Assembly: GCF_001921205.1 (NCBI RefSeq)
Contig: NZ_MSIE01000001.1
Span: 1-64,000 of the forward strand
Direction: 5' to 3'
DNA length: 64,000 nt
From: Actinophytocola xanthii
Lineage (GTDB): Bacteria; Actinomycetota; Actinomycetes; Mycobacteriales; Pseudonocardiaceae
Both the position numbers and the translations under genes were made by a program. Below the pieces are notes generated by a model. The model had not been told where the DNA came from, ran no database searches, and saw only the letters and a program-made list of their open reading frames with translations. This document shows, in pieces, positions 50,845 through 60,312 of the stretch (position 1 is its first letter; every line of letters begins with the position of its first letter).

Positions 50845-51789
50845 TCAGGGGGCGTCGAACAACGCGCTGACCGACTCTCCGTTGTGGATCCGGCGCATCG
50901 CCTCGGCGAGCGCCGGCGCGATGGAGAGCACGGTCAGCTTCGGCGTGTCGGCGTCCACGGGCACCGGCACCGTGTTCGTGCACACGATCTCGAGGACGTC
51001 GGGCTGGTCGCCGATGCGTCCCAGCGCGCCGGCCGCGAACAACCCGTGGGTGCAGGCGACCCGGATGCTCCGGGCGTCGCGCTCGCGCAGCCGGTCCAGC
51101 AGCTCGATCACCGTGCTGCCCTTGGCGATCTCGTCGTCCAGGACGATCACGTCCCGGCCGGCGACCTCGCCGATGATGTCGGAGATCATCACCTTGTCGT
51201 CGGCGAAGCGCTGCTTGGCACCCGCGGCCACCGGCACGTCGAGCAACCGGGCGAAGTGCGAGGCCTCCTTGGCGTTACCCAGGTCGGGTGACACCACGAC
51301 GGTGTTGGACAGGTCCAGCCCGCGGAAGTAGGCGGCCAGCTCCCGCAGCGCGTGCAGGTGGTCCACCGGCACGCTGAAGAAGCCGTGCACCTGCGGGGAG
51401 TGCAGGGTCATGGTCAGCACCCGGCCGGCGCCGGCGGCCACGAGCAGGTCGGCCACCAGGCGCGCGCCGATCGAGATGCGCGGTGCGTCCTTCTTGTCCG
51501 AGCGGGCGTAGGAGTAGTGCGGCAGCACGACCGTGATTCGTGCCGCCGACGCCCCCCGCGCGGCGTCGAGCATCAGCAGCAGCTCGACCAGGTTCTCCTG
51601 CACGGGGGCGACCAGCGGCTGGATCAGGAAGACGTCCCGTTCCCGGCAGTTGGCCTGCAGCTGCACCTCGATGCAGTCGTTGGCGAACCGCTGGACCCGG
51701 ACCGGGCGCAGCGGCACCTCCAGGTTCGCGCAGATCTCGGCGGCGAGCTCGGGATGAGCGCTCCCGCTGAAGACGGCGATCTCCCGCAC
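50845..51789 (-). CDS. Ribose-phosphate pyrophosphokinase (PRPP synthetase) paralogue
   Basis: 314 residues, usual length. Makes PRPP from ribose 5-phosphate and ATP for nucleotide, His and Trp synthesis. Visible: YSYARSDKKDAPRISIGARL flexible loop (92-111), His130, and the PRPP loop VIVLDDEIAKGSTV (214-227). Canonical DLHADQIQGFFD is TLHSPQVHGFF here, and VSPDVGG is VSPDLGN, so it is a divergent copy; a housekeeping prs probably lies elsewhere. Confidence 0.9.
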   Translation of the reverse strand: MREIAVFSGSAHPELAAEICANLEVPLRPVRVQRFANDCIEVQLQANCRERDVFLIQPLVAPVQENLVELLLMLDAARGASAARITVVLPHYSYARSDKKDAPRISIGARLVADLLVAAGAGRVLTMTLHSPQVHGFFSVPVDHLHALRELAAYFRGLDLSNTVVVSPDLGNAKEASHFARLLDVPVAAGAKQRFADDKVMISDIIGEVAGRDVIVLDDEIAKGSTVIELLDRLRERDARSIRVACTHGLFAAGALGRIGDQPDVLEIVCTNTVPVPVDADTPKLTVLSIAPALAEAMRRIHNGESVSALFDAP

Positions 51790-51845
51790 CAGACTCCCCG
51801 CCCTCGACCGGCTCCGACCGGCCGAATGCTACTGGGCCGGCCGGC

Positions 51846-52958
51846 TCACCCCCGAGGGGCCGTCGGGAGCCAGGGGTGGCGCTGAGCCAGCAGCGCACCG
51901 CGCACCACCAGCTCCTTGTACAGCGCGGCGAGCCGACCGGTCAGCACGGCCTCGCGCGGGCTGTCGTCGGCACGCACGAACTGGATCAGCCCGTCGCGCC
52001 GGCCGAGGCTCACGCACTGGTTGATGTACCGGAACCGCAGCGGCGTGGCGGCCCGCCCGGCCTGGCGGGCGCCGATCACGCGGACCGCCCACTGCCCGGT
52101 GGGGAGTCCGGTCGCGCAGGCCATCCGCAGCTCCTGGCCGTTCGACCGGCGAACGGCGGCCGCGTCGCCGACACCGTAGACGTCCGGGTGGGACACTGAG
52201 CGGAGCGTGTCGTCGACGAGCAGCCGACCGTGCTCGTCCACGGCGAGCCCGGACTCGGCGGCCAGCCGGGGCACGGTGAAGCCGGTCGCCCAGACGACCG
52301 TGTCCGCGGCCAGGTGCGCACCGCCGGCGAGCGCCACGCCGTCGGGCAGGACCTCGACGACCCGGGCCCCCTCCCGGACCTCGACCCCCAGCCTGGCGCA
52401 CACCCGGGCGAGGTGGCGGCGGCCGCGCGCGGAGAGACCGGCGCCGAGCACGCCGTCGGTCAGCAGCCGCACCGCCACCCGGGGGTGGGACTCGGCGATC
52501 TCGGTGGCGGCCTCGACACCGGTGAGCCCGCCACCCACGACGCTGACCGTGCCGCCCCGGGCGAGGCGTTCCCGCAGCCGGACCGTCTGCTCGACGTCGG
52601 CCAGGCCGAACGCGTGCTCGGCGGCCCCGGGCACCGAGGCGAGGTCGGCCCGGCTGCCCGCCGCGTAGATCAGCGTGTCGTACCGCAACGGCTCCCCCGC
52701 CGCCAGCTCCACGGTCCGGGTGCGCGGGTCGATCCGGGTGACCCGGTCCACGACCAGGCGGGCGCCGGTGCCCCGCAACAGGTCGGCGAGCGCGTGCTCG
52801 CGCACCCGTTGTCCCGCCGCGACCTGGTGCAGCCGGACCCGCTCGACGAAGCGGTCGCGCTCGTTGACCAGCGTCACCCGCCCGCTGGTCCGCCGGGCGG
52901 CGAGGTTCGCCGCGAGCTGGCCGGCGTAGCCGCCGCCGACCACCACGATGTCCGCCAT
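51846..52958 (-). CDS. NDH-2-like FAD-dependent NADH oxidoreductase
   Basis: 370 residues. FAD motif IVVVGGGYAGQLAA at the start, NADH motif VSVVGGGLTGVEAA in the middle, and the second FAD motif YGVGDAAAV. AAGGAG precedes the ATG at 52958. It diverges from the ferredoxin gene at 53089. NDH-2-type enzymes pass electrons from NADH to quinone; a ferredoxin reductase role is also possible. Confidence 0.88.
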   Translation of the reverse strand: MADIVVVGGGYAGQLAANLAARRTSGRVTLVNERDRFVERVRLHQVAAGQRVREHALADLLRGTGARLVVDRVTRIDPRTRTVELAAGEPLRYDTLIYAAGSRADLASVPGAAEHAFGLADVEQTVRLRERLARGGTVSVVGGGLTGVEAATEIAESHPRVAVRLLTDGVLGAGLSARGRRHLARVCARLGVEVREGARVVEVLPDGVALAGGAHLAADTVVWATGFTVPRLAAESGLAVDEHGRLLVDDTLRSVSHPDVYGVGDAAAVRRSNGQELRMACATGLPTGQWAVRVIGARQAGRAATPLRFRYINQCVSLGRRDGLIQFVRADDSPREAVLTGRLAALYKELVVRGALLAQRHPWLPTAPRG

Positions 52959-53088
52959 GACGTTCTCCTTCCACCGGGTGTCCATCTCGCCGCATTGACT
53001 AGGGAGCGCCTCGATTCGTGACACCACCGCGGCGCGACCTGTCTCACAGGCGCGGTACGGTCACACCGGACAGAGGAGGAGATCCGCC

Positions 53089-53286
53089 ATGCGCGTCGTC
53101 ACCGACACCGCCCGATGCGTCGGAGCGGGGCAGTGCGTGCTCACCGAGCCCGCCGTCTTCGACCAGAGCGACGACGACGGCACCGTCGTTCTGCTCACCG
53201 AGCACGTGGAGGGCGACCAGGTGGCCAACGTCGAGGAAGCCGTGGACATGTGCCCGGCCCAGGCCATCGCCCTGGAAGCGGACTGA
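53089..53286 (+). CDS. 3Fe-4S ferredoxin
   Basis: 65 residues. Cys10, Cys16 and Cys55 (CVGAGQC and MCP) give a 3Fe-4S site, as in ferredoxins that feed cytochrome P450s. GGAGGAG upstream. No P450 gene lies in the window. The flavoprotein divergent at 51846 is a possible partner. Confidence 0.9.
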   Translation: MRVVTDTARCVGAGQCVLTEPAVFDQSDDDGTVVLLTEHVEGDQVANVEEAVDMCPAQAIALEAD

Positions 53287-53292
53287 CGCGAG

Positions 53293-54375
53293 CTACTCCC
53301 CAGCCAGCCGGACGATCGTGCGGCCGCCCTGCCCGAGCCGGTCGAAGGCGGCGTTGACCCCGGTCAGATCGGTGGCGTCGGTGGCGAGAGCGGCGACGTC
53401 CAGCCTGCCCTCGGCCATCTCGTCGAGCAGCCTCGGCACGTCCACGTCGGGATCACTCGAGCCGTAGACGCAGCCCTGGAGCGTGCGGCCGAACCAGTAC
53501 AGCTCCAGGACGTTGAACTCGACGGTGGTCCGCCGGCTGCCGACCCCGATCACGGTGACCGTACCGCCGCGCCGGCTCGCCGACCAGGACGCACGGATCG
53601 TCGCGGGCTGGCCGACGCAGTCGAAGGCGTGGTCGGCACCGCGGCCGCCGGTGAGCCGGCGGATCGACTTGCTGGTGGTCTCGTCCGCGCGGACGAACTC
53701 GGTCGCGCCGTGCAGGATCGCGAGCTGCGCCTTGGACTCGGTGACGTCGACGCCGATGATCGGCGACGCACCGGCCGCGCGCGCCGCCTGCAGGACCGAG
53801 AGCCCGACCCCGCCCAGGCCCATCACGACGACGGACTGCCCCGGCCGCACCCGCGCCGTGTTGTGCACGGCGCCGTTGCCGGTGAGCACGGCGCAGCCGA
53901 GCAGCGCCGCCGTGTCCAGTGGGACGTCGCTGGGGATCGGCACCACGCCCTGTTGCGGAACCACGGTCTCCTCCGCGAACGCGCCGGTGCCGAGCCCCGG
54001 GTGGACCGGCGTGCCGTCGTCCAGCGTCGCGTAGGGCTGACCGGCGCGTTCCTCGGCGTGCTCGCACAGGTAGGGCTCCCCGGCGTTGCAGAACCAGCAC
54101 GCCCGGCAGGCGGGTGCCCAGTTCAGCACGACGTTGTCCCCCACCGCGACCCGGTCGACCCCGTCACCGACGGCGACCACGGTTCCGGCGCCCTCGTGAC
54201 CGAGCACCACCGGCATCGTCGGGGCGAGCGTTCCGTTGGCCAGCGACAGGTCGGAGTGGCAGACACCGGCCGCCACCAGCCGCACCCGAACCTGTCCTGG
54301 GCCGGGGTCGGCGAGCACGATGTCCCGCACCTCCAGCGGTTCGCCCTGCCGCATCAGCACCGCTGCCCTGACCAT
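53293..54375 (-). CDS. Zinc-dependent alcohol dehydrogenase
   Basis: 360 residues. Catalytic zinc ligands Cys39 (GVCHSD) and His60-Glu61 (GHEGAG), structural zinc Cys90, 93, 96 and 104 (ACRACWFCNAGEPYLC), and the NAD fold VMGLGGVGLSVLQAA. Resembles class III or aryl-alcohol dehydrogenases of actinobacteria. GGGAG precedes the ATG. Confidence 0.93.
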   Translation of the reverse strand: MVRAAVLMRQGEPLEVRDIVLADPGPGQVRVRLVAAGVCHSDLSLANGTLAPTMPVVLGHEGAGTVVAVGDGVDRVAVGDNVVLNWAPACRACWFCNAGEPYLCEHAEERAGQPYATLDDGTPVHPGLGTGAFAEETVVPQQGVVPIPSDVPLDTAALLGCAVLTGNGAVHNTARVRPGQSVVVMGLGGVGLSVLQAARAAGASPIIGVDVTESKAQLAILHGATEFVRADETTSKSIRRLTGGRGADHAFDCVGQPATIRASWSASRRGGTVTVIGVGSRRTTVEFNVLELYWFGRTLQGCVYGSSDPDVDVPRLLDEMAEGRLDVAALATDATDLTGVNAAFDRLGQGGRTIVRLAGE

Positions 54376-54538
54376 CGAACTCCCTCGGGTCGCACGCCTC
54401 CCCGCGTCGTCGTGGGGACCGGCCCTCCGACCGAGGCTAGTGCGACCACGGCACGTGGAGAAGGTGGCGAGGACCACTACCGGACTCCGTGTCGGGTTCG
54501 TCCAATGCGGAGGGGCGCGGCAGTGGCAGGCTCGGTGC

Positions 54539-54904
54539 ATGCGATACGGATACCTGGGCACCATGAGGACCCGCCCCGGACGGCGGGACGAGGTCGTGGC
54601 GTTGCTGCTCGGCAACCAGGAGGGGTTGCGCTCGGCCGGCTGCGAGCTCTACGCCGTCGGGACCTCGCCGAGCGAGCCGGACCTCGTGTGGGTCCAGGAG
54701 GTCTGGCTCAGCAAGGCCCACCACGACGCCTCGCTCGAGCTGCCCGATACCAGGGCCGCGATCGCCGCCGCGATGCCGATGCTGACCGGTGAGTTCACCG
54801 GTCAGGAGATCGACATCGTCGGCGGGCTGGGGATCGCGGAGAGCGCGGACGCGGCGGACCCCGCCGCCGCCGGGCCGGAGCACCAGCCGTGGGCGGCGGG
54901 CTGA
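54539..54904 (+). CDS. ABM-domain protein (antibiotic biosynthesis monooxygenase-like)
   Basis: 121 residues. YGYLGTMRTRPGRRDEVVAL, LVWVQEVWLSKAHHDASLEL and the end of an ABM fold. Such proteins act as monooxygenases or quinol oxidases or only bind small molecules. Divergent from the alcohol dehydrogenase. Substrate unknown. Confidence 0.82.
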   Translation: MRYGYLGTMRTRPGRRDEVVALLLGNQEGLRSAGCELYAVGTSPSEPDLVWVQEVWLSKAHHDASLELPDTRAAIAAAMPMLTGEFTGQEIDIVGGLGIAESADAADPAAAGPEHQPWAAG

Positions 54905-54914
54905 CCCGCCCGCC

Positions 54915-55586
54915 TCAGACGTCGAACAGGGACAGGCGGATGTCGCGCGCCTCGGTGAAGTGCGCTATCGCCGCCCGTTCCGCGCTGCCGCTGTCCCTGG
55001 CCTCGATCGCGGTCACCATTCCCCGGTGCTGCTCGTTCGCCCGCTGCCACCGCCCGGGACTGGCCAGCGTGGTCGCCGGGTAGCGGGCCAGGTGCAGGTC
55101 GAGTCGCTCGAGCAGATCGGTCAACGAGACGTTGTGGCTAGCTCGCCAGACCGCGGTGTGGAACTGGCGGTTGCTGTCCACCATCGCGTCGACGTCGCCG
55201 TCGGCGACCGACTCAAGCCGGGCGAGCGACCGGCGCAGCAGCATCAGGTCGTGGGAGCTTCGACGCTCGGCGGCCAGGCGGGCCGCGGTGCCCTCCAGCG
55301 CGATCCGCGCCTCGTAGATGTCGAGCACCTCCTCCGGCCCGCGCTCGCGCACCACCAGGCCGCGCTCGCTGCGCTCGACCAGCCCGTCGTGCTGGAGCTT
55401 CGACAGCGCCTCCCGGATCGGCGTGCGGCTCACCTCGCACCAGTCGGCGAGTGCCGACTCCACCAGCTGCTGGCCCGGTGTCAGGTCTCCGGCGCGGATC
55501 GCCTCCTTGAGCCTCTGGTACGGCGAGATCTTGGTCACCGGAGCAGGCAGAGGTGCGACGGGACGGCCGGCCCTCGCGGTCGCCAT
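54915..55586 (-). CDS. GntR/FadR-type transcriptional regulator
   Basis: 223 residues. Winged helix-turn-helix (YQRLKEAIRAGDLTPGQQL, CEVSRTPIREALSKL) followed by an FCD ligand-binding domain (EARIALEGTAARLAAE, NRQFHTAVWRAS). Divergent from the dehydrogenase at 55739, which it probably controls together with nearby metabolic genes. Confidence 0.92.
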   Translation of the reverse strand: MATARAGRPVAPLPAPVTKISPYQRLKEAIRAGDLTPGQQLVESALADWCEVSRTPIREALSKLQHDGLVERSERGLVVRERGPEEVLDIYEARIALEGTAARLAAERRSSHDLMLLRRSLARLESVADGDVDAMVDSNRQFHTAVWRASHNVSLTDLLERLDLHLARYPATTLASPGRWQRANEQHRGMVTAIEARDSGSAERAAIAHFTEARDIRLSLFDV

Positions 55587-55738
55587 GACACATTACCCCC
55601 CATCGTCGTGCGTCGTGGCGGTAGCAGGTCCGCCGGTACCGGGGCATTGTTGGCCGATTCCGCCCCAGCGTCAACGTTTCCCGCGACGTGGAGAGGCCGC
55701 GACGAGCCGCCCGCGCGGAGCGGAGGTACGGTTCGGCC

Positions 55739-56623
55739 ATGACCCGGATCGCGTTCGTCGGCCTCGGCATCATGGGCCTTCCCATGGCGAAGAACCTCGT
55801 CCGTGCGGGCCACGAAGTGGTTGGCTACAACCGAAGTGAGGCCAAGCGCGGCAAGCTCGCCGACGCCGGGGGCACCGCGGCCGGCTCGGTGCCCGAGGCG
55901 GTGCGCGGGGCCGAGGTGGTCATCACGATGCTGCCGGACTCGCCGGACGTCGAGGCCGTCGTCCTCGGCCGGGAGGGTGTCCTGGACTCCGCCGGACGCG
56001 GCACCCTGCTCGTCGACATGAGCACGATCGCCCCCGCCACGGCACGAACGGTCGCGCAACGCGCGAGCGAGGCCGGGCTGCGCGCCCTGGACGCCCCGGT
56101 GAGCGGGGGCGAGCAGGGCGCCGTCGACGGCACACTCTCGATCATGGTGGGCGGGGAGCGCGCGCACTTCGACGCCGCGCTGCCACTGCTGGAAGTGCTC
56201 GGGGCGACAGTCGTCCACGTGGGACCGGCCGGCGCTGGGCAGACGGTGAAGGCTGCCAACCAGTTGATCGTCGCCGGCACCATCCAGCTGGTGGCCGAGG
56301 CACTGACCTATTTGGACGCTCAGGCTGTCGAGCTGGAGCCCGCGGTACGCGTGCTGTCCGGCGGGCTGGCTGGAAGTGCCGTCCTCGAGCGCAAGGCGAC
56401 CGGGATGCTGGCACGGGAGTTCACCCCCGGTTTCCGGGTCGACCTGCACCACAAGGACCTCGGCATCGTGGTCGACTCCGCGCGGGAGGCCGGGGTGGTG
56501 GTCCCACTCGGCGCGGTCGTCGCGCAGCTGATGGCCGCGGCCAGGGCGCAGGGACTGGGTGAGTTGGACCACTCCGCCCTGTTGCTCGGCGTCGAGCGAC
56601 TCTGCGGCCGTTCGTCCGATTAG
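55739..56623 (+). CDS. NAD(P)-dependent beta-hydroxyacid dehydrogenase (GarR/HIBADH-like)
   Basis: 294 residues. N-terminal FVGLGIMGLPMAKNL, substrate motif DAPVSGGEQGA (118-128) and catalytic Lys171 in GQTVKAANQL. The family includes tartronate semialdehyde reductase and 3-hydroxyisobutyrate dehydrogenase. Likely controlled by the divergent GntR protein. Confidence 0.93.
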   Translation: MTRIAFVGLGIMGLPMAKNLVRAGHEVVGYNRSEAKRGKLADAGGTAAGSVPEAVRGAEVVITMLPDSPDVEAVVLGREGVLDSAGRGTLLVDMSTIAPATARTVAQRASEAGLRALDAPVSGGEQGAVDGTLSIMVGGERAHFDAALPLLEVLGATVVHVGPAGAGQTVKAANQLIVAGTIQLVAEALTYLDAQAVELEPAVRVLSGGLAGSAVLERKATGMLAREFTPGFRVDLHHKDLGIVVDSAREAGVVVPLGAVVAQLMAAARAQGLGELDHSALLLGVERLCGRSSD

Positions 56624-56628
56624 GATAT

Positions 56629-56639
56629 TCTACTGTAGA
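56629..56639. promoter_or_regulatory. Palindromic site upstream of the aldo/keto reductase
   Basis: Perfect palindrome TCTAC-T-GTAGA, 31 bases before the aldo/keto reductase start and 6 bases after the preceding stop, inside a locally AT-rich stretch. A GntR- or LacI-type operator is possible. Confidence 0.45.
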
Positions 56640-56669
56640 CATTTGTTCTTTTGGCGAAATGGAGAAAGC

Positions 56670-57521
56670 ATGCGGACTCGCCGTATCGGCGACCTCGAGG
56701 TCAGCGCCATCGGCCTGGGCGGGATGCCGATGTCCATCGAGGGACGACCCGACCGCGAGCGGTCGATCGCGACCGTGCACGCCGCGCTGGACGCCGGGGT
56801 GACCCTGTTCGACACCGCGGACTCCTACCACCTGCACGCGGACGAGGTCGGGCACAACGAGACACTGCTCGCCGAGGCGATCGCCGGCCACGGCGGCGAC
56901 GTGCTCATCGCCACCAAGGGCGGCCACCTCCGGCCGGGTGACGGGTCGTGGACCGTCGACGGCTCGCCCGAGCACATCAAGAGCGCCTGCGAGGCCTCCC
57001 TGGCCCGGCTGGGTGTGGAGGCCATCGGGCTCTACCAGTTCCACCGCCCCGACCCGACTGTCGACTACGCCGACTCGATCGGCGCGGTGCGCGAGCTGCT
57101 CGACGCGGGCAAGATCCGTTACGCCGGCATCTCCAACGCCACCCCCGACCAGATTCGGCAGGCCGACGAGATCCTGGGTGGACGGCTGGTCAGCGTGCAG
57201 AACCAGTTCTCCCCGGCGTTCCGCTCCAGCGAGCCGGAGCTGGAGCTGTGCGCGAAGATGGGCATCGCGTTCCTGCCCTGGAGCCCGCTGGGCGGCATCT
57301 CCCGCGCCGGCGAGCTCGGCGCCCGGTTCGACGCCTTCGCCGAGGTCGGCCGCGACCACGGCGTCAGCCCGCAGCAGGTGTGCCTGGCCTGGATGCTCGC
57401 GAAGTCCGACGTGGTGATCCCCATCCCCGGCTCCTCCCGCCCCGAGACCATCCGCGACTCCGCCGCCGCCCCCGAACTGACCCTCACCGACGAGGAGCTG
57501 GCCCGCCTCGACAACGCCTAG
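56670..57521 (+). CDS. Aldo/keto reductase
   Basis: 283 residues. Catalytic Asp48, Tyr53 and Lys83 (FDTADSYH and ATKGGH), and the NADPH site PIPGSSRPETI near the C-terminus. GGAG lies 5 bases before the ATG. Its stop overlaps that of the convergent LacI gene. Confidence 0.93.
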   Translation: MRTRRIGDLEVSAIGLGGMPMSIEGRPDRERSIATVHAALDAGVTLFDTADSYHLHADEVGHNETLLAEAIAGHGGDVLIATKGGHLRPGDGSWTVDGSPEHIKSACEASLARLGVEAIGLYQFHRPDPTVDYADSIGAVRELLDAGKIRYAGISNATPDQIRQADEILGGRLVSVQNQFSPAFRSSEPELELCAKMGIAFLPWSPLGGISRAGELGARFDAFAEVGRDHGVSPQQVCLAWMLAKSDVVIPIPGSSRPETIRDSAAAPELTLTDEELARLDNA

Positions 57522-58540
57522 CCGGCGTCCGTCGAGGCGCGGACGACGAGTTCCGGGCGGAAGCGGATCTGACGGTGCACGTGGCCGGGTTCGGCGGCGG
57601 CCTCCTCGAACAGCAGCTGGACGGCGGTGCGGCCGAGCAGCTCCCGCGGCTGGCGGACCGAGGTGAGCGGGACCGCCGCGGCCTCGGCGAAGACGATGTC
57701 GTCGTAGCCGACCACGGCGAGGTCGGCCGGTACGGACCGGCCGAGTCGGGTCATCGCCTGCAGCAGGCCCAGCGCGAGCAGGTCGTTCGCGCAGAACGCG
57801 GCGGTCGGCCGGCGCTCGGCGGGCAGGGCGGCCAGCCGCTCACCCGCCAGCCGGCCCTCGGCGACCTGCAGCGCACCGGTCTCCAGGACCACCAGCGCCT
57901 CGGCCGCCCGACCCGCTTCCGCCAGCGCACGGCACGCGCCGCGGTGTCGGTCGCGCACCTGGGGCACCGACAGCGGCCCGCCGACGAAGGCGATCCGCTC
58001 GTGCCCGGACTCCAGCAGGTGGGTGGCCGCGAGCTGGCCGCCCAGCACGTCGTCGACGGCGACCGAGCAGCGGGAGGCATCGCCGGAGTGCGCGTCGACC
58101 AGCACGACCGGGGTGCCGCTGTCGGGCATCTGGGCCAGCAGCTCCCCGGCGGGGTCGATCGGCGTGATCAACACGCCCTGGACGCGCTGCTCGCGCAGCC
58201 GCTCGAGGTACTCGCGCTCGTGCAGCGGGTCCTGGTCGCTGTTGCAGAGGTAGACCGCGACGCCCTCGGCGCGGGCCGCCTCCTCGACCCCGCGCGCCAC
58301 GTCGTGGAAGAACGGGTTCCCCGCGTCCAACACCACGTAGGCGATGGTCCGGCTGCGCCCCGCCCGCAGCTGGCGGGCGGTCTCGTTGCGCACGAAGCCG
58401 AGCTCGGAGATCGCCTCCTGGACCCGGCGCGTGGTCTCCGCGCTGACCAGGTGCGGCCGGTTGAGCACGTTGGACACCGTCCCCACCGACACGCCGGCCA
58501 GCGCGGCGACGTCCTTCATCCCCGGCGGGCCGCCCGCCAC
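57518..58540 (-). CDS. LacI-family transcriptional regulator
   Basis: About 340 residues. N-terminal helix-turn-helix MKDVAALAGVSVGTVSNVLN, then the periplasmic-binding-protein-like domain (AYVVLDAGNPFFHDVARGVE, FVGGPLSVPQVRDRH, YDDIVFAEAAAVPLTSVRQP). Start uncertain: GTG at 58540 has GGGGAGG close upstream; a GTG at 58561 and an ATG at 58519 also read in frame. It may control the aldo/keto reductase or genes outside the window. Confidence 0.9.
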   Translation of the reverse strand: MAGGPPGMKDVAALAGVSVGTVSNVLNRPHLVSAETTRRVQEAISELGFVRNETARQLRAGRSRTIAYVVLDAGNPFFHDVARGVEEAARAEGVAVYLCNSDQDPLHEREYLERLREQRVQGVLITPIDPAGELLAQMPDSGTPVVLVDAHSGDASRCSVAVDDVLGGQLAATHLLESGHERIAFVGGPLSVPQVRDRHRGACRALAEAGRAAEALVVLETGALQVAEGRLAGERLAALPAERRPTAAFCANDLLALGLLQAMTRLGRSVPADLAVVGYDDIVFAEAAAVPLTSVRQPRELLGRTAVQLLFEEAAAEPGHVHRQIRFRPELVVRASTDAG

Positions 58541-58565
58541 CGCCCCTCCCCGTACGACCACCGGC

Positions 58566-59828
58566 TCACCCCGTCGACTGCCTCGCGCGGTCGCGCAGCA
58601 GACGCCGCTCGACCTCGTTGCGGGTCATTCCGGCCGCCCGGGTGAACTCCTCGCGGGCCTCGGCATGCCGCCCCAGCTTGGCCAGCAGGTCCCCGCGCAC
58701 GGTCGGCAGCAGGTGGTAGCTGCGCAGCGAGGGCTCGTCGACCAGCCCGTCCACGATCTCCAGGCCCACCTCCGGACCGAACGCCATCGACATCGCCACC
58801 GCGCGGTTCAGCTCGATCACCGGTGACGGCACGAGCTGCACGAGCCGCGCGTAGCGGGCCGCGATCCGAGCCCAGTCGGTCTCCTCCGCCGTCCTGGCGC
58901 GGGCGTGGCAGGCGGCGATCGAGGCCTGCAGCTCGTAGGGTCCCGGCTCCCCCGGCAGGCGCTCCGCGCGCTCGAGCGCGGCGAGCCCTCGCCGGATGAG
59001 CAGCCGGTCCCACCTGGAGCGGTCCTGGTCGAGCAGCAGTACCGGCTCCCCCGCCGGACCGGTCCGCGCCCGGGACCGCGAGGCCTGGATCTCCATCAGC
59101 GCCACCAGCCCGTGCACCTCGCGTTCGGCGGGGGCGAGCTCGGCCAGGATCCGGCCGAGCCGCATGGCGTCCTCGCACAGCGACGGTCGCATCCAGTCTG
59201 CGCCGCCGGTGGCGGCATAGCCCTCGTTGAACACCAGGTAGACGACCTCGCAGACCGAGGCGAGCCGCTCCGCGAGCTCCCCGCCCGACGGGACCTCGAA
59301 CGGGACGTTCTTCTTCGCCAGCGTCTTCTTCGCCCGCACGATCCGCTGTGCCACGGTGGGCTCCGGGGTGAGGAACGCGCGCGCGATCTCCTCGGTCGTG
59401 AGACCGCCGAGCAGCCGCAGGGTCAGCGCCACCCTGGCCTCGGTGGACAGCACCGGGTGGCAGGTCATGAACACCAGCCGGAGCAGGTCGTCGTCGATCG
59501 TGCTGTGGATCGCGTCGAAGTCGGGCTCGGCGTTGGGCGGCTCCCGCCGCTCGAGGTCGCGGCCGAGCTCGACGACCTTGCGTTCCAGCGTCTCCCGGCG
59601 CCGGAACTGGTCGATCGCCCGACGCTTGGCGATGGCCATGAGCCAGGCGCCCGGGTTGTCCGGAACGCCCGACTCCGGCCACTGCTCCAACGCCGCGACC
59701 AGCGCGTCCTGCGCGAGCTCCTCGGCCAGCCCGACGTCGTGCACCATCCTGGTCAGACCGGCGATCAGGCGCGGGGACTCGATCCGCCACACCGCCTCGA
59801 CCGTCCGGTTCGCCTCCAGCGTCGCCAC
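58566..59828 (-). CDS. ECF42-type sigma factor with C-terminal TPR-like domain
   Basis: 420 residues. Sigma region 2 (LTRMVHDVGLAEELAQDALV, WLMAIAKRRAIDQFRRRETL), region 4 (LGGLTTEEIARAFLTPEPTV) and a long helical C-terminal extension (about 190-420) with the family stretch YLVFNEGYAATGG. ECF42 factors lack an anti-sigma partner and lie beside DGPF proteins; here two such genes lie just upstream. The GTG at 59828 is the likely start. Confidence 0.92.
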   Translation of the reverse strand: MATLEANRTVEAVWRIESPRLIAGLTRMVHDVGLAEELAQDALVAALEQWPESGVPDNPGAWLMAIAKRRAIDQFRRRETLERKVVELGRDLERREPPNAEPDFDAIHSTIDDDLLRLVFMTCHPVLSTEARVALTLRLLGGLTTEEIARAFLTPEPTVAQRIVRAKKTLAKKNVPFEVPSGGELAERLASVCEVVYLVFNEGYAATGGADWMRPSLCEDAMRLGRILAELAPAEREVHGLVALMEIQASRSRARTGPAGEPVLLLDQDRSRWDRLLIRRGLAALERAERLPGEPGPYELQASIAACHARARTAEETDWARIAARYARLVQLVPSPVIELNRAVAMSMAFGPEVGLEIVDGLVDEPSLRSYHLLPTVRGDLLAKLGRHAEAREEFTRAAGMTRNEVERRLLRDRARQSTG

Positions 59829-59870
59829 GACCCCATCAGAGCAGGTCAGCGGGAAACGCGGCAAGCGGGA

Positions 59871-60299
59871 TCAGCTCTGCTGGTCGGCGATGTGCTCGCG
59901 CATCCGCTCGTGCCGCCCGCGGAGCTCGTCGGTCATCGCCGCCCCGAAGTCGTCGTCGGTGAGCAGCTGCCGGACCTCGACACGCGAGGTCGCGTTCGGG
60001 TCGGCGGGGATCCGCTTGACCCATTCGAGTGCCTCCTCGCGCGAGGTGACCTCGAGCACCCAGAACCCCCCGACGACCTCCTTCGCCTCGCTGAACGGGC
60101 CGTCGACGACCGTCGGCCGGCCGTTCCGAAACTGGACCAGGGCACCCTTCGACGTGGGATGCAGCCCCTCGCCGGCGAGCATGACGCCGGCCTTCACCAG
60201 CTCCTCGTTGTAGCGCCCCATCGCCTCGAGCACCTCCTCCGACGGCTGAAAGGCGTCCGGATCGCTCTCGTCGGCCTTCACGATCACCATGAACCGCAT
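59871..60299 (-). CDS. DGPF (YCII-like) protein
   Basis: 142 residues. RFMVIVKADES start and the family motif DGPFSEAKEVVGGFW. ATG at 60299 chosen because GAGAGGAG lies just upstream. It stands between the sigma factor gene and the second DGPF gene and should be in the same operon. DGPF proteins accompany ECF42; their function is not settled. Confidence 0.92.
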   Translation of the reverse strand: MRFMVIVKADESDPDAFQPSEEVLEAMGRYNEELVKAGVMLAGEGLHPTSKGALVQFRNGRPTVVDGPFSEAKEVVGGFWVLEVTSREEALEWVKRIPADPNATSRVEVRQLLTDDDFGAAMTDELRGRHERMREHIADQQS

Positions 60300-60312
60300 C
60301 GCCTCGCTCCTC

